Positions 47,057 to 56,369 are shown, numbered from the stretch's first letter. The stretch: 64,000 nt of DNA from Peribacillus simplex (GCF_001542915.1 NZ_LNNH01000012.1:481455-545454); one strand, 5' to 3'. Numbers and translations: made by a program. The notes: generated by a model not told the origin, from the letters alone.

Positions 47057-47607
47057 TTCCAAGCCTCGACGTTTTCTGACATAATATGACCGCATTCGTT
47101 ACAGGTGCGCAGTTCTTTACTACCATTGAAGGCCTCGATCGCTTCTTTCACCTGGACCTCAATATTCGTCAATTGGACCGTGACTTTGTGCATCTCATGG
47201 TTACAATTCCCGCAGAACCAAACAAAGTCTTCAAGCTCACCTTTTGCACGCTTCCGTTCTACAACAATGCCGTAAGTATTCGATACACGGTGAGGGGAGT
47301 GCGGTACATCAGATGGCAGCATGAACAGTTCCCCTTCTTTTACCTCCACTACCTCACGCTCACCGTTTCGATTGATGCATTCAACATAGCAGGAACCTTT
47401 TATCTGGTAAAATAGCTCGTCAGAAGGATCCACATGAAAATCACGCCGATAATTCGGTCCACCCAGAAGCATGACAATGAATTCGGAATCTTCCCAAAGC
47501 ACTTTGTTATTGACTGGCGGCTTCAATAAATGCTTATTGTCCTCCATAACTTTCAATAGGTTCAATGACCTAGCCTGTAGTTTTAAAGATTGAGCTACTT
47601 CCTTCAT
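47047..47607 (-). CDS. 3-hydroxyanthranilate 3,4-dioxygenase
   Basis: A cupin Fe(II) dioxygenase that opens the ring of 3-hydroxyanthranilate. Metal and substrate residues: RRDFHVDPSDELFYQIKG (His58, Glu64) and DVPHSPHR (His103, Arg107). The bacterial rubredoxin-like second metal site is complete, with Cys132/135 and Cys169/172. At 186 residues it has the usual bacterial size. AAGGAGGT precedes the ATG. This gene defines the pathway. Confidence 0.96.
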   Translation of the reverse strand: MKEVAQSLKLQARSLNLLKVMEDNKHLLKPPVNNKVLWEDSEFIVMLLGGPNYRRDFHVDPSDELFYQIKGSCYVECINRNGEREVVEVKEGELFMLPSDVPHSPHRVSNTYGIVVERKRAKGELEDFVWFCGNCNHEMHKVTVQLTNIEVQVKEAIEAFNGSKELRTCNECGHIMSENVEAWKCE

Positions 47608-47647
47608 AAATAAATTACCTCCTTATTTTTCTTAATATTTTGAAAAT

Positions 47648-48397
47648 TTACATTAACGACATATAACCAACCTGTTTTGAAATCATTTGTGCCGAACGGA
47701 TCACCGACTGAATAATTCTCGTTTTTTCTTTTCCAATCATATAATTCCGCTCACCTACAAGGTTAAGTGCAGCAATAACTTGGCCATTATAGGATTTGAT
47801 CGGCGCTGCAACCCCATACATTCCATTGTCATTTTCATCATCACTGATTGCATATCCCCGTTTGCGGATGTCCTTCAACTCTTCATTCAATTGGTTAATG
47901 CAAGTGATCGTATTAGTTGAGTGCTTCAATAGCCCTTTCGCAAACGTAGGCTGAATAAAGGATGGGTTAAAGGCAAGTAATACTTTGCCGCTGCTCGTAC
48001 AATGAGCTGGTTTTCTTGCTCCTATATATGTGGCCATATGCTCGGCATGAGGGGACGACATTTTCATCACAAACCTGACTTCGCCTTCGTGAAACATACC
48101 GATGTGAGAATTACCTCTAAATTGCAGGACAAGATTACTGATAATCGGGCCAGCTTCAAGATGAATATCCTGCTGATACATAACTTTACTGCTCCACTCA
48201 AGTAACTTCCATCCTAGCCGGTATTTTCGGTCTTTGCCTTGGATCAACATCCCGTCCTTGCACATCGTTTTCACTAGATGATGAGATGAACTTGGACTCA
48301 TATTCAATTTTTCTGCTATTTCCTTATTCCCAAGTGCAGGTTCTTCATTCGTGAATAAATCAAGTATCTTTATCAGCTTCTCGACGGACGAAATCAT
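47648..48397 (-). CDS. IclR-family regulator of the aromatic cluster
   Basis: A 249-residue IclR regulator: winged helix at 1-65 (LGNKEIAEKLNMSPSSSHHL), then the effector domain (GARKPAHCTSSGKVLLAF, KRGYAISDDENDNGMYGVAA). It sits inside the gene cluster between the monooxygenase and the dioxygenase, same strand. The likely effector is a pathway compound. Two matching palindromes upstream of the cluster (50453 and 50492) are its probable sites. Confidence 0.92.
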   Translation of the reverse strand: MISSVEKLIKILDLFTNEEPALGNKEIAEKLNMSPSSSHHLVKTMCKDGMLIQGKDRKYRLGWKLLEWSSKVMYQQDIHLEAGPIISNLVLQFRGNSHIGMFHEGEVRFVMKMSSPHAEHMATYIGARKPAHCTSSGKVLLAFNPSFIQPTFAKGLLKHSTNTITCINQLNEELKDIRKRGYAISDDENDNGMYGVAAPIKSYNGQVIAALNLVGERNYMIGKEKTRIIQSVIRSAQMISKQVGYMSLM

Positions 48398-48429
48398 GAT
48401 GGCCCCCCCTCACTATTCAACTATTAGTA

Positions 48430-49917
48430 TTATTGGTTAACCACATCGATGGCGACATGCTTCGGATTGTTAAGAACCTCATCGACCATGCTAACGTTTT
48501 TGTTTTTGTTTTTCTTATATTTATTATAATAAATGGCTCTTTTACGAACTGGGTCACCCGTGTAATAACGTTCGTATTGGAGGAGTCGCTGCCCAAATGC
48601 TTCGCCGCATAAATCCCACGCGAGTTTAAACACCCGAACGCGCTCTTCCGCTGTAACTCCGCTTCGCCCTCCATAATATTTATCGATATCTACTCGCAAT
48701 TCTGGATTATTAAAGTCGGCCTCAGTCGGAGACATCAACAGGCCGCCAGCTCCGATGGTCTGGATAATCTCGATGGCACGGGGATACATCTCAGGAAGGA
48801 AACCACGAATCGTTTCCAATGCATCCGGATTTGGGCGAGCCTCACCGTATTCATTAATCGCATACTCATATTCGGCTACCCGGAGCAGTGAACGGATGAC
48901 TTCGACAGATTGCACAAGTTCACCCAAATCACGCTGTACATGCAGGAATCCATCAACCCCGATGGAGTCTGCCACTTTACAAGCGACTTCAACGGCAAAC
49001 GCCAATTTAATATATCCACGCACCCCAGATTGGTGAGCAGGCTGTTCGGCGATTCCCGTCATTGGATACAAGCGGTTTGCAGCCTCCACATTGTTGTATA
49101 AGAAGACACGATCCCAAGGAACCAAGACATCATTGAATACTAGCAGAGCGTCCATTTCCTCATAGCGGGAGGCCAGAGGATGATCAAATATCGAGCGTGT
49201 TCCGTCCTGCATTGGTTCCCGGCAAATTATACGAAGTCCAGGTGTATCAATCGGCAGTGCAAAGGCCACCGCATGACGTTCATCCCCAGGTAGGAAGCCT
49301 GGGAAAGAATAGATAATCACTTCATCTGTAATGGGTGCAAGTGTGGCTAACATTTTTGCACCGCGGACCAGTATTCCTTCTTCTTTTTCCTCAACTGTCC
49401 CTAAGTGGGTATATATTTCCTTTTGTTCATGAGATTGCTTGCTTCGATCATTTTGAGGATTAATGATTGCATGCGTCAAGAAAAGGTCGTTGTCACGAAT
49501 ATAGGTATAATAATCATGGATGTTCTTAGACCAGTCTTTGTTGTATTGATCAAGAAACCAGGAATTATGTGCCATGGAAGTGATCACGACATTTAAAAAG
49601 TCCGGCGTTCTCCCCATTAGTCCATATGTCATCCTGGCGTACACTTCAAATAATTTACTTCTTTTCTGCAAATCCTCCGCTGTCTTCGGGAATAAAAAAG
49701 CATTGTTAACACGTTCTCCGGTTTCATTGCAAATATGGGTGATATCATCTTGATATTCCGGATCATGTTGAATGTCATAAAGCTTTGCAATTTCTTGTAT
49801 CGGCTGTTTAAAAATTGGCTCATTATGAATATCTTCAATTACTCTTCCACCAAGCCAGACTTCTGGCTTTCTGGATTTAATTCTATTAATATAGTCTGCG
49901 CCGGTTTTAATCCCCAT
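48430..49917 (-). CDS. HpaB-family flavin-dependent monooxygenase, probable anthranilate 3-hydroxylase
   Basis: A 495-residue oxygenase of the 4-hydroxyphenylacetate 3-monooxygenase (HpaB) family, using reduced flavin from a partner reductase. [20 protein letters not shown] and [14 protein letters not shown] at the start are HpaB signatures. [39 protein letters not shown] and ALAGCSF-like [12 protein letters not shown] lie further on. An HpaB-type anthranilate 3-hydroxylase is described, as I recall, in Geobacillus thermodenitrificans, so hydroxylation of anthranilate to 3-hydroxyanthranilate is the best guess. 4-hydroxyphenylacetate is less likely in this setting. Confidence 0.85.
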   Translation of the reverse strand: MGIKTGADYINRIKSRKPEVWLGGRVIEDIHNEPIFKQPIQEIAKLYDIQHDPEYQDDITHICNETGERVNNAFLFPKTAEDLQKRSKLFEVYARMTYGLMGRTPDFLNVVITSMAHNSWFLDQYNKDWSKNIHDYYTYIRDNDLFLTHAIINPQNDRSKQSHEQKEIYTHLGTVEEKEEGILVRGAKMLATLAPITDEVIIYSFPGFLPGDERHAVAFALPIDTPGLRIICREPMQDGTRSIFDHPLASRYEEMDALLVFNDVLVPWDRVFLYNNVEAANRLYPMTGIAEQPAHQSGVRGYIKLAFAVEVACKVADSIGVDGFLHVQRDLGELVQSVEVIRSLLRVAEYEYAINEYGEARPNPDALETIRGFLPEMYPRAIEIIQTIGAGGLLMSPTEADFNNPELRVDIDKYYGGRSGVTAEERVRVFKLAWDLCGEAFGQRLLQYERYYTGDPVRKRAIYYNKYKKNKNKNVSMVDEVLNNPKHVAIDVVNQ

Positions 49918-49939
49918 AAATTCTCCCCTAACTTACAAA

Positions 49940-50385
49940 TTGATTTGTAGCTTCCATTTTCACTCGATAAAAAAGTAAGCGCTTCCAAATGATCAAAGAA
50001 TATCTCCTGTATTTCACCTTTGAACAGTACATGATCACCAGCGTCATACTCTCTCCATGTTTGCATTCCGGCCAGGCAGCATTACCATTTATTTATGGTG
50101 AAATCCTTCATTCCCCCCATCAATCTTAAGCGGTCTTCCTGCAGATTTCCATGCAATGGGGATTCTTGTTCATCTGACAAATTATTGATGGTAAAAGATT
50201 TATTTTTAATGCTAGTGCAGGCTTTTGCTTCTTTATGAATGAATACTAAAGCAAGCGGCGGTCCAGGGAAGCCGAAGTAAATGGATTTACAGTCATGCCC
50301 TTTTGGAATTTCCCACAAAGCAGCTCACTATCGGGTCTCCGAATGGGAGTTCATCCAAACAATTTCTCAACTCGTGCCCATTCAT
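49940..50385 (-). pseudogene. Broken flavin reductase (HpaC-like)
   Basis: The expected partner of the HpaB protein, in pieces. From ATG 50385 (AGGAGG seven bases before) frame 1 reads MNGHELRNCLDELPFG then DPIVSCFVGNSK. A second frame gives GMTVNPFTSASLD. A third gives LALVFIHKEAKACTSIKNKS and FTINNLSDEQ, as in flavin reductases. That frame meets an in-frame TAA after FTINKW and goes on QTWREYDAGDHVLFKGEIQE. So there are two frameshifts and one nonsense codon. No working protein can be made without recoding at all three places. Confidence 0.85.
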
Positions 50386-50417
50386 CCTTTCACCTCCTAC
50401 GCTTTTATTATGAGATC

Positions 50418-50508
50418 ATTATATTAAATGTAAAAAATAAAAAAATTGTTAAATTTCACATTATGAAATCTTGAAAAAAATTTTAAAAGCTTTTTCACAT
50501 GATGAATT
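50418..50508 (-). promoter_or_regulatory. Promoter region of the aromatic cluster with two putative IclR sites
   Basis: A TATAAT (-10, 50423-50418) lies 33 bases before the reductase start; the -35 is poor. Upstream are two similar palindromes: ATTTCACATTATGAAAT (50453-50469, perfect arms) and TTTTCACATGATGAATT (50492-50508). Their centres are 39 bases apart, near -50 and -89. Weak -35 plus upstream sites suggests activation. Confidence 0.55.
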
Positions 50509-50791
50509 ATCGTGTAACAGGACGTTAACTCGTTAGTTTGATTGTTTTACTGTTGACCTTGGGCAATCACTCGTCAATTTGGAAGATTTCTTAATAATTG
50601 GTGACATATACTAGTGAAAGTTGGTAGTTTGCCCTCGAATCCAATCACTTTACTCGCGAGTTTTTTCGAAGCTTGTAATTACCGTTGTTTTACTGATTTC
50701 TAAAACCATATCATCTCTTACATTACCTCATTTTCATCATTCAGTGGTACACTAGCCATGATTCATTTTTAAATGGTCATTATTAGAATGC
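50509..50791. other. Gap before the kinase gene
   Basis: About 280 bases without a gene. ACTCGTCAATTTGGA at about 50572-50586 also occurs near 34910 with loosely similar flanks. No clear terminator or promoter. Confidence 0.35.
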
Positions 50792-51598
50792 ATGAAAGGG
50801 GTGAGGGACGTTTCAATTTTGCGTACCATTAGAAAAATCTATCAATTTTTTGTGGATAAGCCCTTAAAAAAAGGAGTCGTTTTACATAACCGCTACGAAA
50901 TCACCACTGTCATCGGAAAAGGAAGCTACGGTATCGTTTATCTTTGCAAGGATTGGCAAGCGAATGAACAAATCGTGATCAAACAGCTCCGGAAAAGCAA
51001 ACGCCGCAGCAAAAAAGATCTTGAACAGTTCGAACAGGAAATCTCCATATTACAAGCCCTGGACCATGAAAGCATCCCCACATTTCACGAGGAATTCACG
51101 CACCGCGAAAATGTTTATTTTGTGATGGAATTCATTGAAGGAGATAATTTGGAAGACCATATTTTCTACAATCATGAAACGTTCACTGAGAAGGAAGCCC
51201 TGCTTTTCCTTGCTGAGCTGGCGGGATTGGTAGCTTATTTGCATGACCATGAAATTGTCCATCAAGATATACGGATACCAAATATACTGCTGCAGAACCA
51301 TCAGCCCATTTTAATAGACTTTGGGTTGTCCAAACGATTCGTTTCGACAGATATCACGGATGAACTTGTTTTGGAAATGAAACGGCAGGATTTTTATGAT
51401 TTGGGGGAAATACTCCTATATGTCCTTTATACGACGTATACCGCCAAAAATAAAAAAACCCTTCCTTGGACAGAAGAGCTTTCGTTAGAAAAAGAAACGG
51501 TGCATATCCTGAAAAGGCTATTAAGCATCCAAGAGCCATATTCGGATATCGAAGAAATTGCCATTGACCTGAAGGCTGCATTATATTCCAAGGCCTGA
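50792..51598 (+). CDS. Hanks-type Ser/Thr protein kinase
   Basis: A soluble 268-residue kinase without membrane segment or PASTA repeats, similar in size to B. subtilis YbdM. The glycine loop is IGKGSYGIVY (42-47), Lys64 in VIKQL, Glu83, and DFG 176-178. The catalytic loop reads HQDIRIPN (157-164): the Asp and Asn are kept, but HRD is HQD and the usual Lys is Arg. Activity is likely but not certain. The ATG at 50792 has no site; a TTG at 50819 follows GGGGTGAGGG and may be the true start. Convergent with a Ser/Arg-rich mini-protein one base away. Confidence 0.88.
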   Translation: MKGVRDVSILRTIRKIYQFFVDKPLKKGVVLHNRYEITTVIGKGSYGIVYLCKDWQANEQIVIKQLRKSKRRSKKDLEQFEQEISILQALDHESIPTFHEEFTHRENVYFVMEFIEGDNLEDHIFYNHETFTEKEALLFLAELAGLVAYLHDHEIVHQDIRIPNILLQNHQPILIDFGLSKRFVSTDITDELVLEMKRQDFYDLGEILLYVLYTTYTAKNKKTLPWTEELSLEKETVHILKRLLSIQEPYSDIEEIAIDLKAALYSKA

Positions 51599-51599
51599 A

Positions 51600-51767
51600 T
51601 TAGCTGCTGCTGCCGCGTCCTCTTCTCTTGTAGCGGTCACTGCCGCTCAAGGGAGATCGCTTATACCCCCGGCTGCTGCTGCTGCTGCCCCTGCGGTAAT
51701 GGCCATGTCTTCGCTCACTGCTGCCTTGGGAAAACTGTTTGATCTTTTTCATTATTTTCTTCAACAT
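51600..51767 (-). CDS. Ser/Arg-rich 55-residue protein
   Basis: MLKKIMKKIKQFSQGSSERR leads into HGHYRRGSSSSSRGYKRSPL and SGSDRYKRRGRGSSS. It is very basic, with 14 Ser and two poly-Ser runs, and low complexity. AGAGGTGA precedes the ATG. The family is not recognised; the make-up recalls spore-coat proteins such as CotG that are phosphorylated on Ser. It ends one base from the convergent kinase gene. Confidence 0.65.
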   Translation of the reverse strand: MLKKIMKKIKQFSQGSSERRHGHYRRGSSSSSRGYKRSPLSGSDRYKRRGRGSSS

Positions 51768-51884
51768 ATCTTTCACCTCTTTTTTTTGGATTTAAAGCCT
51801 GTTATTCATTTAGCCTAACATAGTCACAGTATAAACCTCATTAATATGTACTATAAGTTTTGTTCATTCATTGGAGCACCAAAA

Positions 51885-51916
51885 AAAACCTGACGACTTT
51901 ACAGCGCCAGGTTTTT
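51885..51916 (-). terminator. Terminator of the HU gene
   Basis: AAACCTG and CAGGTTT arms with an inner CG pair and T runs on both sides, following the HU stop. Confidence 0.75.
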
Positions 51917-51929
51917 TTGCGTTCATCTA

Positions 51930-52202
51930 TTATTTTACAGCTTCTTTTAATTCTTTACCTGCTTTAAAAGCGGGTACTTTGCTTGCTGCAATTTGAATTT
52001 CTTCACCGGTTTGCGGGTTTCTTCCAGTACGAGCTGCACGGTCACGCACTTCAAATGTACCAAAACCAACTAATTGGATTTTCTCTTCTTTAGCAAGTGT
52101 AGACGTGATCGTTTCAAATAATGCATCCACCACTTTTTTTGCATCGTCTTTTGTCAATTCAGCTTGTGCTGCCACACTGCTTACTAATTCTGTTTTATTC
52201 AT
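51930..52202 (-). CDS. hup: DNA-binding protein HU
   Basis: A 90-residue histone-like protein that bends and compacts [43 protein letters not shown] and [16 protein letters not shown] are the HU hallmarks, including the intercalating Pro in GRNPQTG. It is single-copy in the window and stands alone. In B. subtilis hbs is found beside other genes, so this may be a paralogue. Confidence 0.93.
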   Translation of the reverse strand: MNKTELVSSVAAQAELTKDDAKKVVDALFETITSTLAKEEKIQLVGFGTFEVRDRAARTGRNPQTGEEIQIAASKVPAFKAGKELKEAVK

Positions 52203-52286
52203 ATGAACACCTCATCCTTTTTTTCTTAAAAAATATGTAGAGAAGACAACATAACATATCTTCTATGCGTCTGTCACTTATTAAGG

Positions 52287-53816
52287 CTAATTAAAAGTTT
52301 GATCCTCCATTGATTCAAGTTCCAGCCATTGATAGATGGTATCCATATCAATGTTTTCTTCCAAGTGGGAGGCCAAGAGATTATAAGCCTCCTCCCGATG
52401 CTCTGAGTCGCTTTGAATGTTTTCCAACACTTCATCCAGCCCCTTGCTCCGTCGTATTTGGTTAACCAATAATCTCGTAAATAGGCGATTATGGAATATG
52501 CCATGAAGATATGTGCCGAAAACCTTCTGGTCCGCCGATATGGCCCCATCCTTTCTTCCATCCTTCAATAAAAGAAAGGGCTGTACTTGAGGATCCAAAG
52601 TCGTTTGACCTAAATGAATCTCGTAGCCGCCCAGCTTCATTTCGCCTTCCATAATCCCTGAAGCAAGGACACCTTCCATTTGCACGGTCTTCTTTTCCGC
52701 TTGAAAAATGGTTTCCACGGACAGAAGTGAAAGACCTTCTGCGTTTTCCCCCTTACCTTCGACCGCGTCGGAATCGAAGAGGTTCGTCCCGAGCATTTGA
52801 AAACCGCCGCATATTCCAACAATGACCGTTCCAAGCTCACGCAGCTCTTTAATGGCACCATCCATTCCCGCACGCTTCATCCATTCTAAATCTTCGATCG
52901 TATTTTTTGTGCCAGGCAAGATAAGAAGGTCTGGATTTCCTAATTCATGGATATTTCCGACAAGCCTGACACCCACTCCCGGTTCATCGAAAAAAGGGTC
53001 CAGGTCGGTAAAATTGGAGATGTGCGGGAATCTCAAAACTGCTACATCGATGGGGAATTCACCCTTTTCAGGCTTTTTGAAACGTAAGGATGATAGTGCC
53101 AGCGAATCCTCCGCTTCGATGTTCACGTCTAAATAAGGTAACACCCCGAGGACTCGGATCCCGGTTTCCTTTTCCAGCCATTCGATGCCGTCGTCCAGTA
53201 ATTCACGTATGCCGCGAAATTTATTGATGATGATTCCCTTTACACGATCACGTTCATCATCATCCAATAAGGCGAGTGTCCCGATGATGGACGCAAATAC
53301 TCCGCCACGATCGATATCGGCCACTAAAATGACAGCGGCATCCGCAAGGTGGGCCATCCGCATATTGGCAATATCCCGGTCTTTAAGGTTAATTTCCGCA
53401 GGGCTGCCTGCTCCTTCAAGAACGATGATGTCGTATTCCTGCTGCAGTTTTTTGACTGACTTTCGAATGATCGGCATCGCCTCTTGAACAAACTGATTTC
53501 GATAGTTCATGGCATTCATATCAAGAAAATGTTTTCCGTGGACGATGACCTCCGAAACCATATCCCGTTTTGGCTTCAGCAAAATGGGATTCATATCGGA
53601 GGTTGCCACGATCCTTGCCGCTTCTGCTTGCACTCCTTGGGCCCGTCCTATTTCACCGCCTTCCACGGTTACATAAGAATTCAAGGCCATGTTTTGCGAT
53701 TTGAATGGAACGACACGGTACCCTTTATTGGCAAAAATTCGGCAAAGTGCCGTACTAATCAAGCTTTTCCCTACATCAGAAGCCGTTCCCTGTATCATGA
53801 TCGATCGTGCCTTCAT
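52287..53816 (-). CDS. cobQ: Cobyric acid synthase
   Basis: CobQ amidates four side chains of adenosyl-cobyrinic a,c-diamide using glutamine. The N-terminal ATP domain has IMIQGTASDVGKSLISTALC and VVPFKSQNMALNSYVT; the GATase domain has VIVGICGGFQMLGTNLFD (nucleophile Cys) and GTYLHGIFHN (His). ATG 53816 follows AGGGGG and gives 509 residues; a longer frame lacks a site. No other cobalamin gene is near and no B12 riboswitch was found upstream. Confidence 0.94.
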   Translation of the reverse strand: MKARSIMIQGTASDVGKSLISTALCRIFANKGYRVVPFKSQNMALNSYVTVEGGEIGRAQGVQAEAARIVATSDMNPILLKPKRDMVSEVIVHGKHFLDMNAMNYRNQFVQEAMPIIRKSVKKLQQEYDIIVLEGAGSPAEINLKDRDIANMRMAHLADAAVILVADIDRGGVFASIIGTLALLDDDERDRVKGIIINKFRGIRELLDDGIEWLEKETGIRVLGVLPYLDVNIEAEDSLALSSLRFKKPEKGEFPIDVAVLRFPHISNFTDLDPFFDEPGVGVRLVGNIHELGNPDLLILPGTKNTIEDLEWMKRAGMDGAIKELRELGTVIVGICGGFQMLGTNLFDSDAVEGKGENAEGLSLLSVETIFQAEKKTVQMEGVLASGIMEGEMKLGGYEIHLGQTTLDPQVQPFLLLKDGRKDGAISADQKVFGTYLHGIFHNRLFTRLLVNQIRRSKGLDEVLENIQSDSEHREEAYNLLASHLEENIDMDTIYQWLELESMEDQTFN

Positions 53817-54527
53817 TTCAGTCCCCCTATACCTCAAGTCTTTGACTACACGCCGATGATACCCCATTTTCACCTTCATAAGCACCGTCACGCCTTCTTA
53901 CCTGTAATGGCCACTTGCCTATGCCGAACCATTACAGATGTCGTCAATGATCATACGCCAGTGGCAAGACAGCTTCAGTCCAGGAACTTATATATGAACC
54001 TTTCCAGAGCCTGAACAATAGATGCCTGTTTCGTCTTTTTTTGCATCTGTTATTTCCAGTATATATCAGAAAAATTCATTTCGCATCACTCATTCATTTG
54101 CCTATAGACGTTCACATTGATTGTATATAGGAGCACAACGATGATAAATGGCATCGATTTCTCGGGAACATGGTTCATACGCTTCCGTCCATCTCTGGTA
54201 GCCCCTCTAACCGGAAATTTTAGCAACGAAAACAAAGGAATCGGCTGCATGTTTGGTAAGTTATTTGCAAATGTTAAGCAGATATATTGCCGGTACTAAT
54301 GAAATTGGTTGGGGAAGATTTGCAGTGGGGAAAATGAAAAGCCGCCTCCTTTTTATTAACTGTCGCAAATATGACGAAATTCGTCAATTCGTATGTTGCT
54401 GAGGAAGGTCCTTAACTCTAATGCACCGGCTATCTTGATGTAGGCTGGATGCCTAATTTGGGGCTAGATTCTTTTAATAAAACAAAGCCCCTGCTTGTTG
54501 GGAAAACTCAACAAGCAGGGATTTGAT
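53817..54527. other. Long gap without a recognised gene
   Basis: About 700 bases. CTGTAATGG and CCATTACAG (53902-53937) form a nine-pair hairpin, and TGACGAAATTCGTCA (54372-54386) is a perfect palindrome. Neither is near a gene start. A 60-codon frame at 54117 has no support. Confidence 0.4.
54489..54520 (-). terminator. Terminator of the YozQ-like gene
   Basis: CCCTGCTTGTTG, eight-base loop and perfect complement, just past the stop at 54528. Confidence 0.82.
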
Positions 54528-54728
54528 TTACCTTTCTTTTTCTTCGTTCTCACTGTCCTTTTCATTTCGATCGGCAGATGTTATCCCGCCAGCGTTATAC
54601 ACATCCGAAACTTGTTCGTGGGTGGTGGCAAGACCTGATGATAACGTGTCATCACGCTTGTAATCACTGACATCATACACTTTTCCCGCAATATTTGAAG
54701 ATTCCTCTTTTGATTTTTCGTTATCCAT
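54528..54728 (-). CDS. YozQ-like small protein (DUF4025)
   Basis: A 66-residue acidic protein. IAGKVYDVSDYKRDDTLSSG then LATTHEQVSDVY fits the YozQ/DUF4025 pattern as I remember it. Function unknown. ATG 54728 lies eight bases after AGGAG; a GTG nine bases upstream is less well placed. Confidence 0.7.
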   Translation of the reverse strand: MDNEKSKEESSNIAGKVYDVSDYKRDDTLSSGLATTHEQVSDVYNAGGITSADRNEKDSENEEKER

Positions 54729-54888
54729 TGTTTTCACTCCTATTTTTCAACTTGTCCCATCATTGCTTGATTGTCGTTCATAAAGACAAGGGTATTTTAT
54801 GCAAAAAATAAAGCATTATACAGGCATGATGGAAATATATATGAAATCCTGACTTTTTATATGCTCTTCAATTGAAAAATGAAAAAAG

Positions 54889-54930
54889 GCTTACAGGCAA
54901 AATCCATTCTCAGGACCGATGCTTGTAAGC
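54889..54930 (-). terminator. Terminator of alsT
   Basis: GCTTACAAGC and GCCTGTAAGC (minus strand) pair at nine of ten positions, then CTTTTTT. Confidence 0.7.
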
Positions 54931-54941
54931 TGAATAAAAGC

Positions 54942-56369
54942 CTAGTTTTCCTTATTATCGTCTATATTATCTGTTGGGTCTCCCCAACATTCCACATTCT
55001 TCAAACCTTTAATATTATTGATATGGAAGACAGGATTTTTCCCACTTTTCTTTTGTTTTTGATAATCCGCCAAGGCCGCAAATGCGATCTTTCCAAGTAA
55101 AGCGATCGCGACTAAATTGATAATTGCCATTAACCCCATCAATAAGTCAGCTAGACCCCACACCAATTTCAGTGATGCCAGAGAACCGAATATTACCATC
55201 CCTACGACTGCGACACGATAAACATTCAACCAAACTTTATTCTCATTGATGAATCCAATGTTCGATTCTCCATAATAATAGTTTCCCACAATGGAGCTAA
55301 AAGCAAATAACAAAACAATGATGGCAAGGAAAACGCCAGCCCATGAACCCAATGCCGTACCAAGTGCATTTTGGGTAAGAACAATGCCATCCACTTCTTT
55401 CGAGGTATAAAGACCTGAAAACAAAATGATAAAGGCGGTCGAACTGCAGATGACGAGCGTATCTACAAATACGCCAAGAGACTGAATCAACCCTTGCTTG
55501 ACGGGATGACTGACATCTGCGGTTGCACCAGCATTGGGTGCACTGCCCATCCCAGCTTCATTGGAAAATAGCCCCCTCTTTATTCCCTGCATCATGGCAG
55601 CTCCCAAGGCTCCGCCAGCCACTTCTTTTATACCATCAAATGCACTTTCAAAGATTAGCCCTAAAACACTGGGCAATTCGGTTATATTCATGATGATTAT
55701 TGTCAATGCCACGATTACATATGCTCCGGCCATGATCGGGACAATGACTTCAGATACTTTTGCAATCATTTTGATGCCACCAAAAATGATGAACGCCGTC
55801 ACGATAGCCAGAATGACTGCAGTAACCCACTTTTCAATGCCAAATGATTCATTGAATGCGCTTGTGATCGTATTGGCTTGTACCGAGTTGAACGCAAGTC
55901 CAAATGTAAGCGAAATTAATACTGCGAATGTGATGCCCATCCACCGTGCATTCAAAGCTTTTTCCATATAATACGCAGGACCTCCACGGAAAGCGTCCCC
56001 ATCCTTGACTTTATAGATTTGGGCAAGTGTACTTTCTATGAACGCAGAAGCAGACCCAATCAGAGCGATAAGCCACATCCAGAATACGGCGCCTGGACCG
56101 CCCATCGTAATCGCCAAGGCTACACCTGCAAGATTACCAGTTCCTACCCGTGAAGCGGTGCTGATGCAAAAAGCTTGAAAAGATGTAACACCCTTTTTTT
56201 CCGCCGAAGCACCTTCACCCAAAAGCCTGAACATTTCCCCTGCCATTCTGAATTGAACAAATTTAGTTCGAATTGAAAAATAAATGCCCATGCCAATCAG
56301 TAAAATGATCAAAATGAACGACCATAAAAAATTATTTGTTTCAGTAATAAAATTCCCTATAAACTCCAT
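54942..56369 (-). CDS. alsT: Sodium:alanine symporter family protein
   Basis: A 475-residue AGCS transporter with about ten membrane segments, importing an amino acid (alanine, glycine or glutamine) with sodium. FCISTASRVGTGNLAGVALA and GGPGAVFWMWLIALIGSASAF are family signatures, as is RGLFSNEAGMGSAPNAGATA. B. subtilis has alsT close to parC; here it is 50 kb away. The leader has a promoter and two hairpins. Confidence 0.92.
   Translation of the reverse strand: MEFIGNFITETNNFLWSFILIILLIGMGIYFSIRTKFVQFRMAGEMFRLLGEGASAEKKGVTSFQAFCISTASRVGTGNLAGVALAITMGGPGAVFWMWLIALIGSASAFIESTLAQIYKVKDGDAFRGGPAYYMEKALNARWMGITFAVLISLTFGLAFNSVQANTITSAFNESFGIEKWVTAVILAIVTAFIIFGGIKMIAKVSEVIVPIMAGAYVIVALTIIIMNITELPSVLGLIFESAFDGIKEVAGGALGAAMMQGIKRGLFSNEAGMGSAPNAGATADVSHPVKQGLIQSLGVFVDTLVICSSTAFIILFSGLYTSKEVDGIVLTQNALGTALGSWAGVFLAIIVLLFAFSSIVGNYYYGESNIGFINENKVWLNVYRVAVVGMVIFGSLASLKLVWGLADLLMGLMAIINLVAIALLGKIAFAALADYQKQKKSGKNPVFHINNIKGLKNVECWGDPTDNIDDNKEN

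Noticed and set aside
53817-54100. Cobalamin riboswitch upstream of cobQ (GCCACTG and AACAGG fragments on the minus strand).
   Set aside because: The B12 box and the GGTGAAAATCC-type core are missing and the fragments are in the wrong arrangement.
54117-54299. 60-codon plus-strand frame as a small gene.
   Set aside because: The ribosome binding site does not match its start, the composition is not protein-like and no family is recognised.
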